Shown piece after piece: positions 11,191-20,095 of a DNA stretch of 64,000 bases. This DNA comes from Euphorbia lathyris. Lineage: Eukaryota > Streptophyta > Magnoliopsida > Malpighiales > Euphorbiaceae. The translations under genes were made by a program, and so were the position numbers. Position 1 is the stretch's first letter. Every line of letters begins with the position of its first letter. Where the stretch lies: contig NC_088911.1 in assembly GCF_963576675.1 (NCBI RefSeq), positions 78,521,256-78,585,255 on the forward strand. Reading direction: 5' to 3'. The notes under the pieces are model-generated. The model was not told the DNA's origin. It did not search any database and worked only from the letters and a program-made list of their open reading frames with translations.

Positions 11191-12115
11191 TTCTTTCTTT
11201 CTTTTTTTTTTAATTTTCATGAGAAGGATCCTTCGGTTCCCTCGAGATTGATTAAAGTTCTGAACTTTGTCGCCGCCTTCGGCTTCACTTGACTACGCAT
11301 TTGATCTTTCTTCGTTACAGTGAGCTTCTCTCGTACATTTGATTACACATTTGTTGGACAATGTCAACCGCTCTTGCCACCTTGACGCCTCTTGGCTAAT
11401 CACGTCAGCTTTTGATTTATTTTCTTTTACTTCCGATTGACTTGACTTTGCCCCTGGGCCTTTTTAGCATCATTTTTCCTTTTTTCTTCTTCCTTTGTTT
11501 AACTTTGAGTCATCATAGGTCTAAACCCTTTCGTTGATCCTGGAACAAAATACTTTATCGCTGATAGGTTAGTTGCCCCCGCCTCGTTCTGAATGGCGCA
11601 CTCCTGTACTTGCGTCCCCCTTTGGGGGGAGAAATCTTTGTCGGTGCCTCAGTGCAAGTATGGCTCTGAGGGCTTGTTGCTTGCTCCATATTTTCTTTTC
11701 TTTTTCTCTCTTTTGGACTTTGTTGATTGTCGCTCAATCTTCTTTCTGGAAAAAGCCGGTGAGAACCCTTCGTTTGATGGGTCTATGCCCGACTTATCAT
11801 CGTAGAGTCAGGGAATCGTTTCTCATGATTTATTTTGCTTTTTTTTTTTTTTACTCTCTTAATTTTCTCTCTTCAGTGGTTAAGTACTGAGCAATAAGTA
11901 TATTCTAGAGCTTACGTCCGTGCCATGATAGAAGCGGGAATATCTCAATTGAGTAGATATCAAATGTAAGTATGTATGTTTAGGATAAATTTGCGAAAAC
12001 GAAATTTCATTGAATTCAAAAGGAGGTTAATAACATCTTGTGGAATATAAGATAAAATAAAAGACAAAGATAAAGACTACAAGTGCACTCCTCTCTCTCA
12101 TGCTACTTCAAGAAG

Positions 12116-12980
12116 CTTCAGATTCTCCTACTTCATAAGTGTCCTCAATCTCGGGAACTTCTTCTTTAGATTATCCTGATCCGTTGTAGACTTCGCCATT
12201 CAAGGAACAAGTCGAAGGCTTCATCTGTTGAGAAGGATCTGGATCACTTATCTTTCCAGCTTCGATGAGATCTTGGATTTCATGCTTCAACCTCATGCAA
12301 GTGCTTGTTTCGTGACCATATTTCTGGTGGAAGTGGCAGTAGCCCCTGCGTTTGACTAATTCAGTGGTTTGACCTCCCGTGGCTGGTAGAGGGTGAAGTA
12401 TGTCATGCATTCGTAGACCCTCCAACACTTCAAACAAGGGTTGAGTGAAAGTGGAGAATTCCCTTCCCTCCCTTCTATACTGAGTGGGTGACGGAGGGCG
12501 AACAACCCTGGTAATCTCATGTCCCCGATGGTGTGGATCTTGTTGTGTTCGTGAAATATGGTGTGAGACTACCCTTGGTGGAGTGAATGTTTGTGGATTA
12601 ACTTGTGACGCGAGCTGGAACATAGGTTTCTCCATAGTAGCTTTCGGGATTTCCGCAACCAGTGACTCGCTCAGGACCTCCCTGACCAACCTTTTCAGCT
12701 CTATCTTGAATTCATCTGAAGCAAGGATATCGGGAAGAACTCGCTCGATTTCTGCTCTGACATTGAAATCTCCTATCATCTCTTGGGAATTTTCAACCCC
12801 CTCATGCTTAGTATTCTCCGGATCATTAAGAGCACGTTTGAACTCATCAGAAAAGATGTATTTGGCTAAAGCCCTTTGCACACGGCTCTCAAGATTGTGG
12901 TTTGAATTGCTGGACTGGGCCATGAGTTGGGTTTCTAACAAGGAAAGAGAATGGATCGGTGAGTGGAGCTTTTTAGGCAT
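12116..12980 (-). pseudogene. Truncated gag-like protein of a non-autonomous Ogre/Tat-like element
   Basis: The minus-strand ORF from 12980 encodes about 269 residues to a TAA at 12171-12173. The same frame then continues (SKEEVPEIEDTYEVGE) to a second stop near 12116, so the TAA may be a late mutation. Residues 25-115 include repeated SRVQRALAKYIFSDEFK-like helical segments. Residues about 205-245 hold a CX2HX4HX4C knuckle (YCHFHQKYGHETSTC) followed by RLKHEIQDLIEAGKISDP, which closely matches the knuckle region of the ORF at 883-3885. The central gag core (LxGxALxWFxSLP) is absent, and no protease or RT follows. It is probably a derivative relying on an autonomous partner. An unknown function of its own cannot be excluded. 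Confidence 0.7.
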
Positions 12981-13155
12981 TATGAATTTTGATAATGCAA
13001 TGCACGTTCGATGCGAATGCTAAAGCTATCTACTTGTGCCTCCTATAGATGGATGTATGATTTATGCATGATTCGTGGTCTGCGCTTTATTTCTTACAAC
13101 ATAAACATGATTTGACTGGAGCTAAACCCCTTCTTTTTTTTCTTTTTCTTTTTTA

Positions 13156-13770
13156 CCAGAGTCGTCGGTAGCACTTCGGTCGTCTGTGCTAACTTACCTG
13201 TTTGGAAGTGCGAATGCCTTAAACCATTTCAACTGTTATGCACACATTCTTGGCATTCGGCCAAGTGCATTTTGCTGCACTTGGCCAAATGCCAAGTGCA
13301 ATTTTAGTTTACAATTTATAAAAAAAAAAAATTTAACTAAATAAAATACATCTAAAAATAACCAAAACTAAAAAATGATTTTTATCGAAAATAATTTTCG
13401 TCAAAACCGATTTTATAAAATTAGCTTTTATAAAATCGATCTTTTTACAAAACCATATATATTTTTTGGATTGCTCGGATACCAAAATAAAACCCTCTAT
13501 CGTCCCGAGATTTTATTAATTATGAAATTAATAAGAAAAGGGCGTGAAATACCCCGAACTCGGCGAGACGATTTAAGATTTCACTCGCGGAACCGATTCG
13601 CCTGCCATCTCGATTCGATTTCCGAATTCGATCAAACCGGTCTCCACGGTTCCTTCGAACAACGTTTTTTTTATTTATTATTTTTTATTGACTCATCATT
13701 TATTTCAATCGACTGATTTGGATCCCTTTTTATAATTTTTTTTCATCGGTCCTCCGACCCCGGTGTCTAC
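13156..13770 (-). repeat. Shortened LTR and degenerate PBS of the right element
   Basis: The right edge, CCTCCGACCCCGGTGTCTACA, matches the LTR edge at 8783-8803. On the minus strand this is the LTR start. At about 13156-13172 a CGACTCTGG-type sequence resembles the PBS at 5793-5810. Only about 600 bp separates them, against 3 kb in the shared LTR, so this copy is deleted or belongs to a shorter subfamily. Confidence 0.55.
13251..13294. repeat. Near-perfect 19-bp stem-loop
   Basis: The left arm TGGCATTCGGCCAAGTGCA (13251-13269) and right arm TGCACTTGGCCAAATGCCA (13276-13294) pair at 18 of 19 positions around a 6-base loop. It lies in the LTR remnant. Confidence 0.8.
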
Positions 13771-15398
13771 ACCCGGCAAGGAGAACATTCCCGATGATGC
13801 TTTATCTCGTTTACCCGAGGCCTCCTTCCATCAGATTTCTACTATATCTCGACCCATTATGGTCCTTATTCAAGCCCTCAAACAGTTCTATATAACCAAC
13901 TCTACCTCAGCCTCCTTCCTCCAACAAATTACATCATCCCCTGGTTCATACCCCGCTTATATCGTGCGTGATGGTTTAGTGTTGTACAAGTCTCGAATTC
14001 TTGTTCCTTCTGATTCTGCCTTGCAGGAAATATTACTCCATGAGTTTCACTGCTCTCCATTAGGTGGTCATGCTGGTGTCAAACGTACCGTGTCACGACT
14101 GGCATCTCAATTTTATTGGCCCTGCCCCCGCAAAGATGTTCAGGACTATGTTCCCAAATGTTCCGTATGCCAACAAGTGAAGCCTCTGAATATAGCTTCT
14201 CCTGGACTTCTACAACCTCTGGCCATTCCAGGTAAAATTTGGGACGGTTTAATCATGGATTTCATCACACATCTGCCATTGTCCTCCGGCAAACAAACTA
14301 TCATGGTCGTTGTTGACCACCTTACAAAAGCAGCCCACTTTTGTGCCCTTGGAACTCATCTACTTTCCGTCCAACATCGTCTCCGATAGAGACCCCGTCT
14401 TCATGAGTGAGTTCTGGACTAAACTCTTCCGTTTACAGGGTACTGTCTTGTCCACTAGCAGCGCTTATCATCCTCAAACGGACGGTCAGTCTGAAGTTGT
14501 TAACTGTTGTCTCGAAGACTATTTGCGTTGTTTTGTGCATGACAATCCAAAGTCCTGGGTTCAATTTCTTCCACTGGCAGAGTGGCACTATAATACTGCT
14601 TGGCATTCCTCTATCCAAATGACACCATTTGAGGCTGTTTACGATCGCCCACCGCCCTCTCTTCTTGACTATGTTGCCGGCTCCTCTACTATTGCCTCTT
14701 TGGATGAATTGCTCTCTGCCCGCACTTCCATCCTTACCACCTTGAAGGCCAATCTACAACGAGCTCAGCTCCGTATGAAAGCTTAGGCTGATTCTCATCG
14801 AACTGATAAAGAATTTCAAGTTGGCGACATGGTGTTTGTTAAACTCCGTCCCTATCGACAAACTTCTGTTGCACATCGCCAATCTAATAAACTCGCCAAA
14901 CGATATTTTGGTCCCTTCCCCATCTTGGCTCGTGTTGGCCCTGTCGCTTATCGCCTGGATCTCCCACCTTCTGCCAAAATTCACAATGTCTTTCACATCT
15001 CGATTCTGAAACAATGTCGTGGTGATCCTGCTTCCACACATACTGCTCTGCCACTCGCCTTTATTGATTCCCAGCCACTACTTGCACCTGCTACCATCTT
15101 GGGTTTCCGTAAAATTCTCCAAAATACCAAGTTTGTTCCCCAGTTTCTTATACATTGGCAACACCAACCTGCTTCTGATGCTTCTTAGGAAGATGCCACT
15201 GCCTTCATCTCCGATTTTCCCTCTTATAACCTTGAGGACAATGTTCTTTTCGATGGCGATGGTAATGTTGCAGGCCTAATTGATGTCTCAAGCTCAAGCC
15301 CAACTATTCCCAATTTAGGTCCAATAGCACAAGTGCAGCAAGAAAGAAGAAGCACTAGAAACATCCGCCCACCAAAGAGATTTAATGATTTTATGTAA
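13771..15398 (+). pseudogene. Chromovirus (Ty3/gypsy) pol 3' half: integrase and chromodomain, broken
   Basis: Entry is abrupt after the LTR edge, in the end of RNase H (GKENIPDDALSRLPE). Then come the integrase zinc-binding region (HHCC type, CSVCQQV), the catalytic core with D in IMDFITHLP and D in VSDRDPVF, E in GQSEVVN, and the GDMVFVKLRPYRQ segment. The C-terminus is a chromodomain (ILGFRKILQNTKFVPQFLIHW) that in this family targets integration to chromatin. A deletion with frameshift between FCALGTH and VSDRDPVF removes part of the core. Stops occur at 14387-14389, 14784-14786 and 15186-15188. The 5' part of the element should lie beyond the left edge of the window if the Ogre/Tat pair inserted into it. 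Confidence 0.9.
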
Positions 15399-15726
15399 TC
15401 TTTGTTTTTAGTATGAGCTATCAATTGAGTCTTTGTTTTTAGTATGAGCTGTCAATTGAGTAGTAACTGAATTCTGTTATGTTGCTATTAATAGATGGAA
15501 TGAAAAAGTTGTGGGGTAGGCAATTACAAACCACCTCTTTTCTATATTCTTCTTCTCTTCCTCCTTTATTCCTTTTTTCTATCTCTGCTCTATCTGTGCA
15601 GCTCATTAGCAAGAAGGCTGCATCATTCTTCCTATATGATCACTCTTATTTGGAGTAGATATGAATAAATGTTGGAATAGAGATAAGTATATGAATGATT
15701 GAGTTGGAGATAAAAAAAAATAAGGC
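15399..15726. other. 3' flank of the chromovirus fragment with a 31-bp direct duplication
   Basis: 15401-15462 is a 31-bp unit (TCTTTGTTTTTAGTATGAGC...) repeated twice with one mismatch. The rest is T- and CT-rich and may be the element's 3' LTR, but no TG/CA boundary could be fixed. Confidence 0.4.
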
Positions 15727-16690
15727 TTAATATATCATTTGGTCTTTAAACTTGTCCAAAAAACTTAATTAGCCTCCTGAATTTTCAAAGTGTTCCAATA
15801 GCGTTCTCAATTTACATAAAATGTTTGGCTAGCCTCTTAAACTTGTGTAAAATGTAACCAATTGATCATTCGGTTGCCAAAAAATTCTATACTATAACAG
15901 TTGAAGAATATTAATTGAATAATTGAAAATAAAATCAATATAGAAAGAAATTTTTATGGTTCGGCCAATTTGTGCCAATTTTCATAGGAGATGAGAATTT
16001 ATAAATTTAAAGCAACCGATAACAATTTATAAGAGAATTTATAAAACCTTACGAACTCAAGCATTTTCAAAAATTCAAAAAAAAAAAAAAAAAATCTATG
16101 TTCAAAGTGTTTCACAATCTTTCTACTTTTCTTTGTTATCTATTATGATTTAAATAATGATTTAAAAAAAAATACACCTATTTATAAGCCTTAAAATAAT
16201 CAACGGAAACATAATACTCATTAACCAATTATTCCAGAAAATATGGTTTAACCCACATTATTCAAAAATCAAATTTTCTCCAACTTTTAAAAAATTAAGC
16301 TCTTAAACATGACTACTTGATCATAAATCAATACTTAATGTTAACCTTTTCAAAAAGTTTAACACTTCATTTACCTCTAAACTTGTCTAAAAAATTTGAT
16401 TGGCCCCTGAACTTTCAAAGTTTCCTGATAGCCCCCGAACTTGCGTAAAATTTAAGCAATTAATCACTCGACTGTAAAAAAAAGTAAGTTAAATGCAAAA
16501 GATGCATTGCACGTGCCTTAAAATGTTATTACATATTTCACATAATAGATTAAAAATGAAATTATTACTTGCTCAACTATAAAACTTTACTTTTTTTGCA
16601 ACTGAGTGATCAATTGATTACATTTTAAGCAAGTTCAGTGATTAAATAAATATTTTATGCAAGTTCGGGAAACTATCAGGATATTACCCG
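15727..16690. repeat. MITE-like inverted repeats, apparently two related copies
   Basis: The arm at 16374-16475 (CTAAACTTGTCTAAAAAATT, GCCCCTGAACTTTCAAAG, ACTTGCGTAAAATTTAAGC) is complementary to 16585-16690. A third, direct-orientation copy of the arm is at 15735-15865. Intervening sequence is AT-rich and non-coding. The type is a long-arm MITE, and the superfamily is not resolved. Confidence 0.6.
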
Positions 16691-16937
16691 TCCCCGCCCC
16701 ATAATAAAACGAAGCGGGGCCCCATCGGGGATGGGTAATCCCCGTCCCATTTACATCCCTAATGACATTGTTAAAATGAAAAAATGAAGTTTAATAACTT
16801 TTTTAAAACTTGCCCCAAATTTTGAATCATTGGTGCAATTTACCCTTTAGGAAAATTAATTAACAAATACCTCCTTTGACTTTCTAAGTTTTTCTTTAAA
16901 AGATAAGGGTGTTGCTATTTACTGCCCTCTTTTTTCA

Positions 16938-17515
16938 GATTACCCGAATTCAGACAAACTCGTTGAATTAATTAAGCCGTATATTGAATCATATCTCGAT
17001 GTCATAGGCGATGGTAATTGCGGGTTCCATGTTGTGGCGGATAAAATATTCAGCGATCAAGATAGTTGGTATTTAGTAAGAACGGCTATAGCAAAAGAAA
17101 TAATTGCTAAACGTAGCATATACCAGCCAGTTTACTATGTCGGGATTGAAGTGGCAATTAAGCGAATTTCTTGGGATGGTGCTTATTGTATACGAGCACA
17201 TTGGTTGACAGCTTGGGACGACTTGTATCTGATTGCTTCATTATATAATGCGGCTGTATTTTTTTCGGATACGGGAATGGAAATAGCTTATTTGCATGTG
17301 GTATTGTGCTACCGTTGTATGCACCCTCGACTGTTACACGACCACAATGAGAGATTGTTATAGCTCATTTAGGTGATTCATACGAACATTATATTCGGCT
17401 ATATTTATCTAGTAATTTTTCGGTACCTCCTATATTGCTTAATTGGAATAGATGTCGGCACAGTAGCGTTGAAGGATGGGACCTCTTGTATGAGGATCGG
17501 CGAGTATAGTGAGAT
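16938..17515 (+). pseudogene. OTU-family cysteine protease domain, frameshifted
   Basis: The frame reads DKLVELIKPYIESYLDVIGDGNCGF, with the catalytic Cys in the OTU signature D-G-N-C-G-F at about 17008-17025. It continues with WYLVRTAIAKEII and HWLTAWDDLYLIASLYNAAV. Near 17320 the frame shifts, with a TGA close by. The downstream frame continues EHYIRLYLSS, VPPILLNWNRC, RHSSVEGWDLLYEDRRV and ends at 17515. That tail, with a His in a HYIRLY context, is expected near the end of plant OTU-like proteins associated with MULE transposons. OTU proteins remove ubiquitin-like modifiers. This copy is broken, so it is best viewed as a remnant of a captured or element-encoded gene. No intron is needed to explain the change of frame. 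Confidence 0.75.
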
Positions 17516-17551
17516 AGACTTGCTAGAATTGCGGGATATTGTTAAATATTA

Positions 17552-18433
17552 TGTTTAGTATTGTTATTGATTAGTGTTATTACTGTTTAGTGATGATACT
17601 GTTTAGTGTTGTTACTGTTTAGTGATGCTACTGTTTAGTGATGCTACTGTTTAGTGATGTTACTGATTAGTGATGTTACTGATTAGTGTTGTTACTGTTT
17701 AATGTTGTTACTGATTAATGTTGTTACTGATTAATGATGTTACTGTTTAGTGTTGTTACTGATTAGTGATGTTACTGTTTAGTGTTGTTACTATTTAGTG
17801 ATATTATTATTTAGTGATGATACTGTTTAGTGTTGTTACTGTTTAGTGATGCTACTATTTAGTGTTGTTACTGATTAATGATGTTACTGTTTAGTGATAT
17901 TACTGTTTAGTGTTGTTATTGTTTAGTGATATTATTGTTTAGTGTTGTTACTGTTTAGTGTTGTTACTGTTTAATGTTGTTACTGTTTAGTGATATTACT
18001 GTTTAGTGTTGTTACTAATTAGTGTTGTTACTGTTTAGTGATATTATTGTTTAGTGTTGTTACTGATTAGTGATGTTAATGTTTAGTGATGATACTGTTT
18101 AGTGTTGTTACTATTTAGTGTTGTTACTGTTTAGTGATATTACTGATTAGTGTTGTTACTGTTTAGTGATATTAAGGTTTAGTGATATTATTGTTTAGTG
18201 TTGTTACCGTTTAGTGATATTACTGTTTAGGGCTGCTATTGTTTAATGTTGTTACTGATTAATGATGTTACTGTTTAGTGCTGCTACTGTTTAGTGTTGT
18301 TACTAATTAGTGTTGTTACTGTTTAGTGATATTGATGTTTAGTGTTTTTACTGTTTAGTGATATTATTGTTTAGTGATGATATTGTTTAGTGTTGTTACT
18401 GTTTAGTGATGCTACTGTTTAGTGATATTACTG
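17552..18433. repeat. 16-bp minisatellite, about 55 copies
   Basis: The unit GTTACTGTTTAGTGAT varies at a few positions (GAT/GTT, GTTT/GATT/AATT, C/T) but keeps a strict 16-bp period for about 880 bp. It starts about 35 bp after the OTU stop and ends about 200 bp before the right end of the transposon. Confidence 0.95.
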
Positions 18434-18913
18434 TGTGAATCATTACGCCTTTAACATTGCCTCCACGACCCGCCATGAATTGTTGTTCAGGGTTTAGGAT
18501 GAAATGAGGAGAGAAATTGGTGAAATTGGTGTATTGGGGGGTAAAACTTTTTCTTTCAAATATAAGGGGGTAGGGGCTAATATATCATTTTGGGAGCGGT
18601 AAGTAGAAAAAATAGGCGGTAAATAGCAATTCAGAAAGATAATCATTAATTTGGAATATCTCACATGATTCATACCCACAACCACTTAATATATATACCA
18701 CATCATAATTGTCATTTAATAAACTTCATTTTATTAAACTACACACTCTAATTGTTAGACTCTACCACCACTCAATTATAATGGACTCATCAATTAATTA
18801 TACTCTATATCATATTATTTTAAAAATTAAAAGTTAAAAATATATACACAAAAATAGTCAAAAGACTTAATCAACTATTCAATATATACCGAGTGTTTAG
18901 TAAGTGTTTAATA

Positions 18914-19640
18914 TAGGGTTAATTACAAAAAACTACCCTGTGGTTTGGCCGATTTGCGATGTGGTACCTGTGGTATTTTTTGTTACAAACAGGTACATGT
19001 GGTTGTCGCCGTTACCAAAATCAAGGAAACGGCTGTTTGACTGTTAAATCATAGGGGTATTTTCGGAAATAAATTTTCTTGACTTTTTTTTTTGACTTTT
19101 TTGTTGACTTCCATCTTCTTCTTCTCTTCTTCGTTTTTCTTTCTTCTTCTTCCTCCATTTCATCTTCTTCCATTTTCTCCTCTTCCTTTCTTTTCTTCTT
19201 CTTTTTCTTCCTTATTTCTTCTCTTCATCTTCCTCTTTTTTTTTTAATTCTGGAATTTCCAGAAATCTGGAAATTCCATACGTGAAGAAGAAGTTCTTCA
19301 CGTCTGGAATTTTCAGATTTCTGGAAATTCCAGGCGTGAAGAATCTTCACGCTTGGAATTTCCAGAAATCTGGTTTCCAGATTTCTAGAATTTCCAGAAT
19401 TAAAAGAAATTAGAAAAAAAAAAGAAAAAAATAGGAAGAAGAAGAGAAGATAGGAGGAAGAAGAAGAAAAGAGAGGAGGAGGAGGAGGAAGAAGAGGAAG
19501 AAGAAGAAGAAAACGCAGAAGAAGAAGAGAAGCAGAAGAAGAGAAGAAGAAAACGCAGAAGAAGAAAACGCAGAAGATGAAGGAGAGAGGAGGAGAGAGA
19601 AAAAAAAATTAAAAAATTGAATTTCCTAAATTACCCCTGT
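18914..19640. repeat. Foldback-like element with purine/pyrimidine arms
   Basis: A pyrimidine-rich stretch (19115-19243, CTTCTT runs) mirrors a purine-rich stretch (19403-19600, GAAGAA runs). Between them inverted copies of TTCTGGAATTTCCAGAAATC occur at 19247-19275 and 19372-19400, plus an inner pair around GTGAAGAA and TTCTTCAC. The left flank begins with GGGTTAATTACAAAAAACTA, seen at the ends of many plant non-autonomous elements. The whole region could form one long hairpin. Confidence 0.65.
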
Positions 19641-19649
19641 GCCACGTAA

Positions 19650-19890
19650 TTTTTCCAATCTTCAAATAAAATGAGTAAAAGAGTTTGTTTAGGAATGAAG
19701 AGTTATTTCCTAAAAGAGTTTCTTATTTTCTAATAAAGACAGTCTTCTCAGCAAATAACTCTTCAATCTCTCCTTCTCCAATCTTCTGTAATTTTCTCTC
19801 CTCTTTTGTAATTCCTTTCCTTCCTCTGTAATTCTATTCATCTCCAATATATTGTTGTAGATTATTCAAAGATAATAAATCAGTTTTGTT
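19650..19890 (+). repeat. 5' LTR of a Ty1/copia element (left edge uncertain)
   Basis: The sequence before the PBS is about 240 bp, AT- and CT-rich, and ends CAGTTTTGTTA. The exact TG start was not identified, because the 3' LTR for comparison is missing. Confidence 0.5.
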
Positions 19891-19891
19891 A

Positions 19892-19903
19892 TGGTATCAG
19901 AGC
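19892..19903 (+). other. Primer-binding site for initiator tRNA-Met
   Basis: TGGTATCAGAGC is the standard plant Ty1/copia PBS complementary to the 3' end of initiator tRNA-Met. Confidence 0.95.
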
Positions 19904-20095
19904 TCACGCTTTGCGTTCGATTATCTTTTCGTTACAGAGTTCTCAGTCATTCATAAGTCTTTCTGTTTCATTCCAAAATCAGGATCGAAACATCACTTTC
20001 TTGATTGAAAATTTCAAACAATTTCTTTTCTTGATTGAAGAAATTCAGTCAATCTTTGCTGATCCCTCTTTTCTTTTTACCAGAAAATCGGAAAA

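Larger units (their letters stand above)
8804..12115 (-). other. 3' untranslated region of the right Ogre/Tat-like element
   Basis: More than 3 kb between the truncated gag ORF and the LTR has no pol-like sequence in any frame. It holds three kinds of repeats, listed separately, plus T-rich sequence. Ogre/Tat elements are known for long 3' UTRs rich in tandem repeats. The absence of PR, RT, RNase H and IN makes this element non-autonomous. Confidence 0.6.
16907..18633 (+). mobile_element. MULE-type DNA transposon carrying an OTU domain and a minisatellite
   Basis: The ends contain matching terminal inverted repeats: TTGCTATTTACTGCC at 16912-16926 and, inverted, GGCGGTAAATAGCAA at 18615-18629 (14 of 15 match). 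They are flanked by 9-bp direct repeats AAAAGATAA (16898-16906) and GAAAGATAA (18634-18642), which differ at one position. Target duplications of 9 bp are typical of Mutator-like elements. There is no transposase (MURA), so the element is non-autonomous. It contains the OTU pseudogene and a 16-bp tandem repeat. Confidence 0.7.

Noticed and set aside
16684..16762. GC-rich palindromic CCCGTCCCCGCCCC / GGGGATGGGTAATCCCC segment
   Set aside because: It looks like the end of a common plant non-autonomous repeat, but no second end or target duplication was found.
16938..17515. Reading the OTU-domain segment as a functional host deubiquitinase gene
   Set aside because: It is frameshifted with a nearby stop and enclosed by transposon ends, so a remnant is the better reading.
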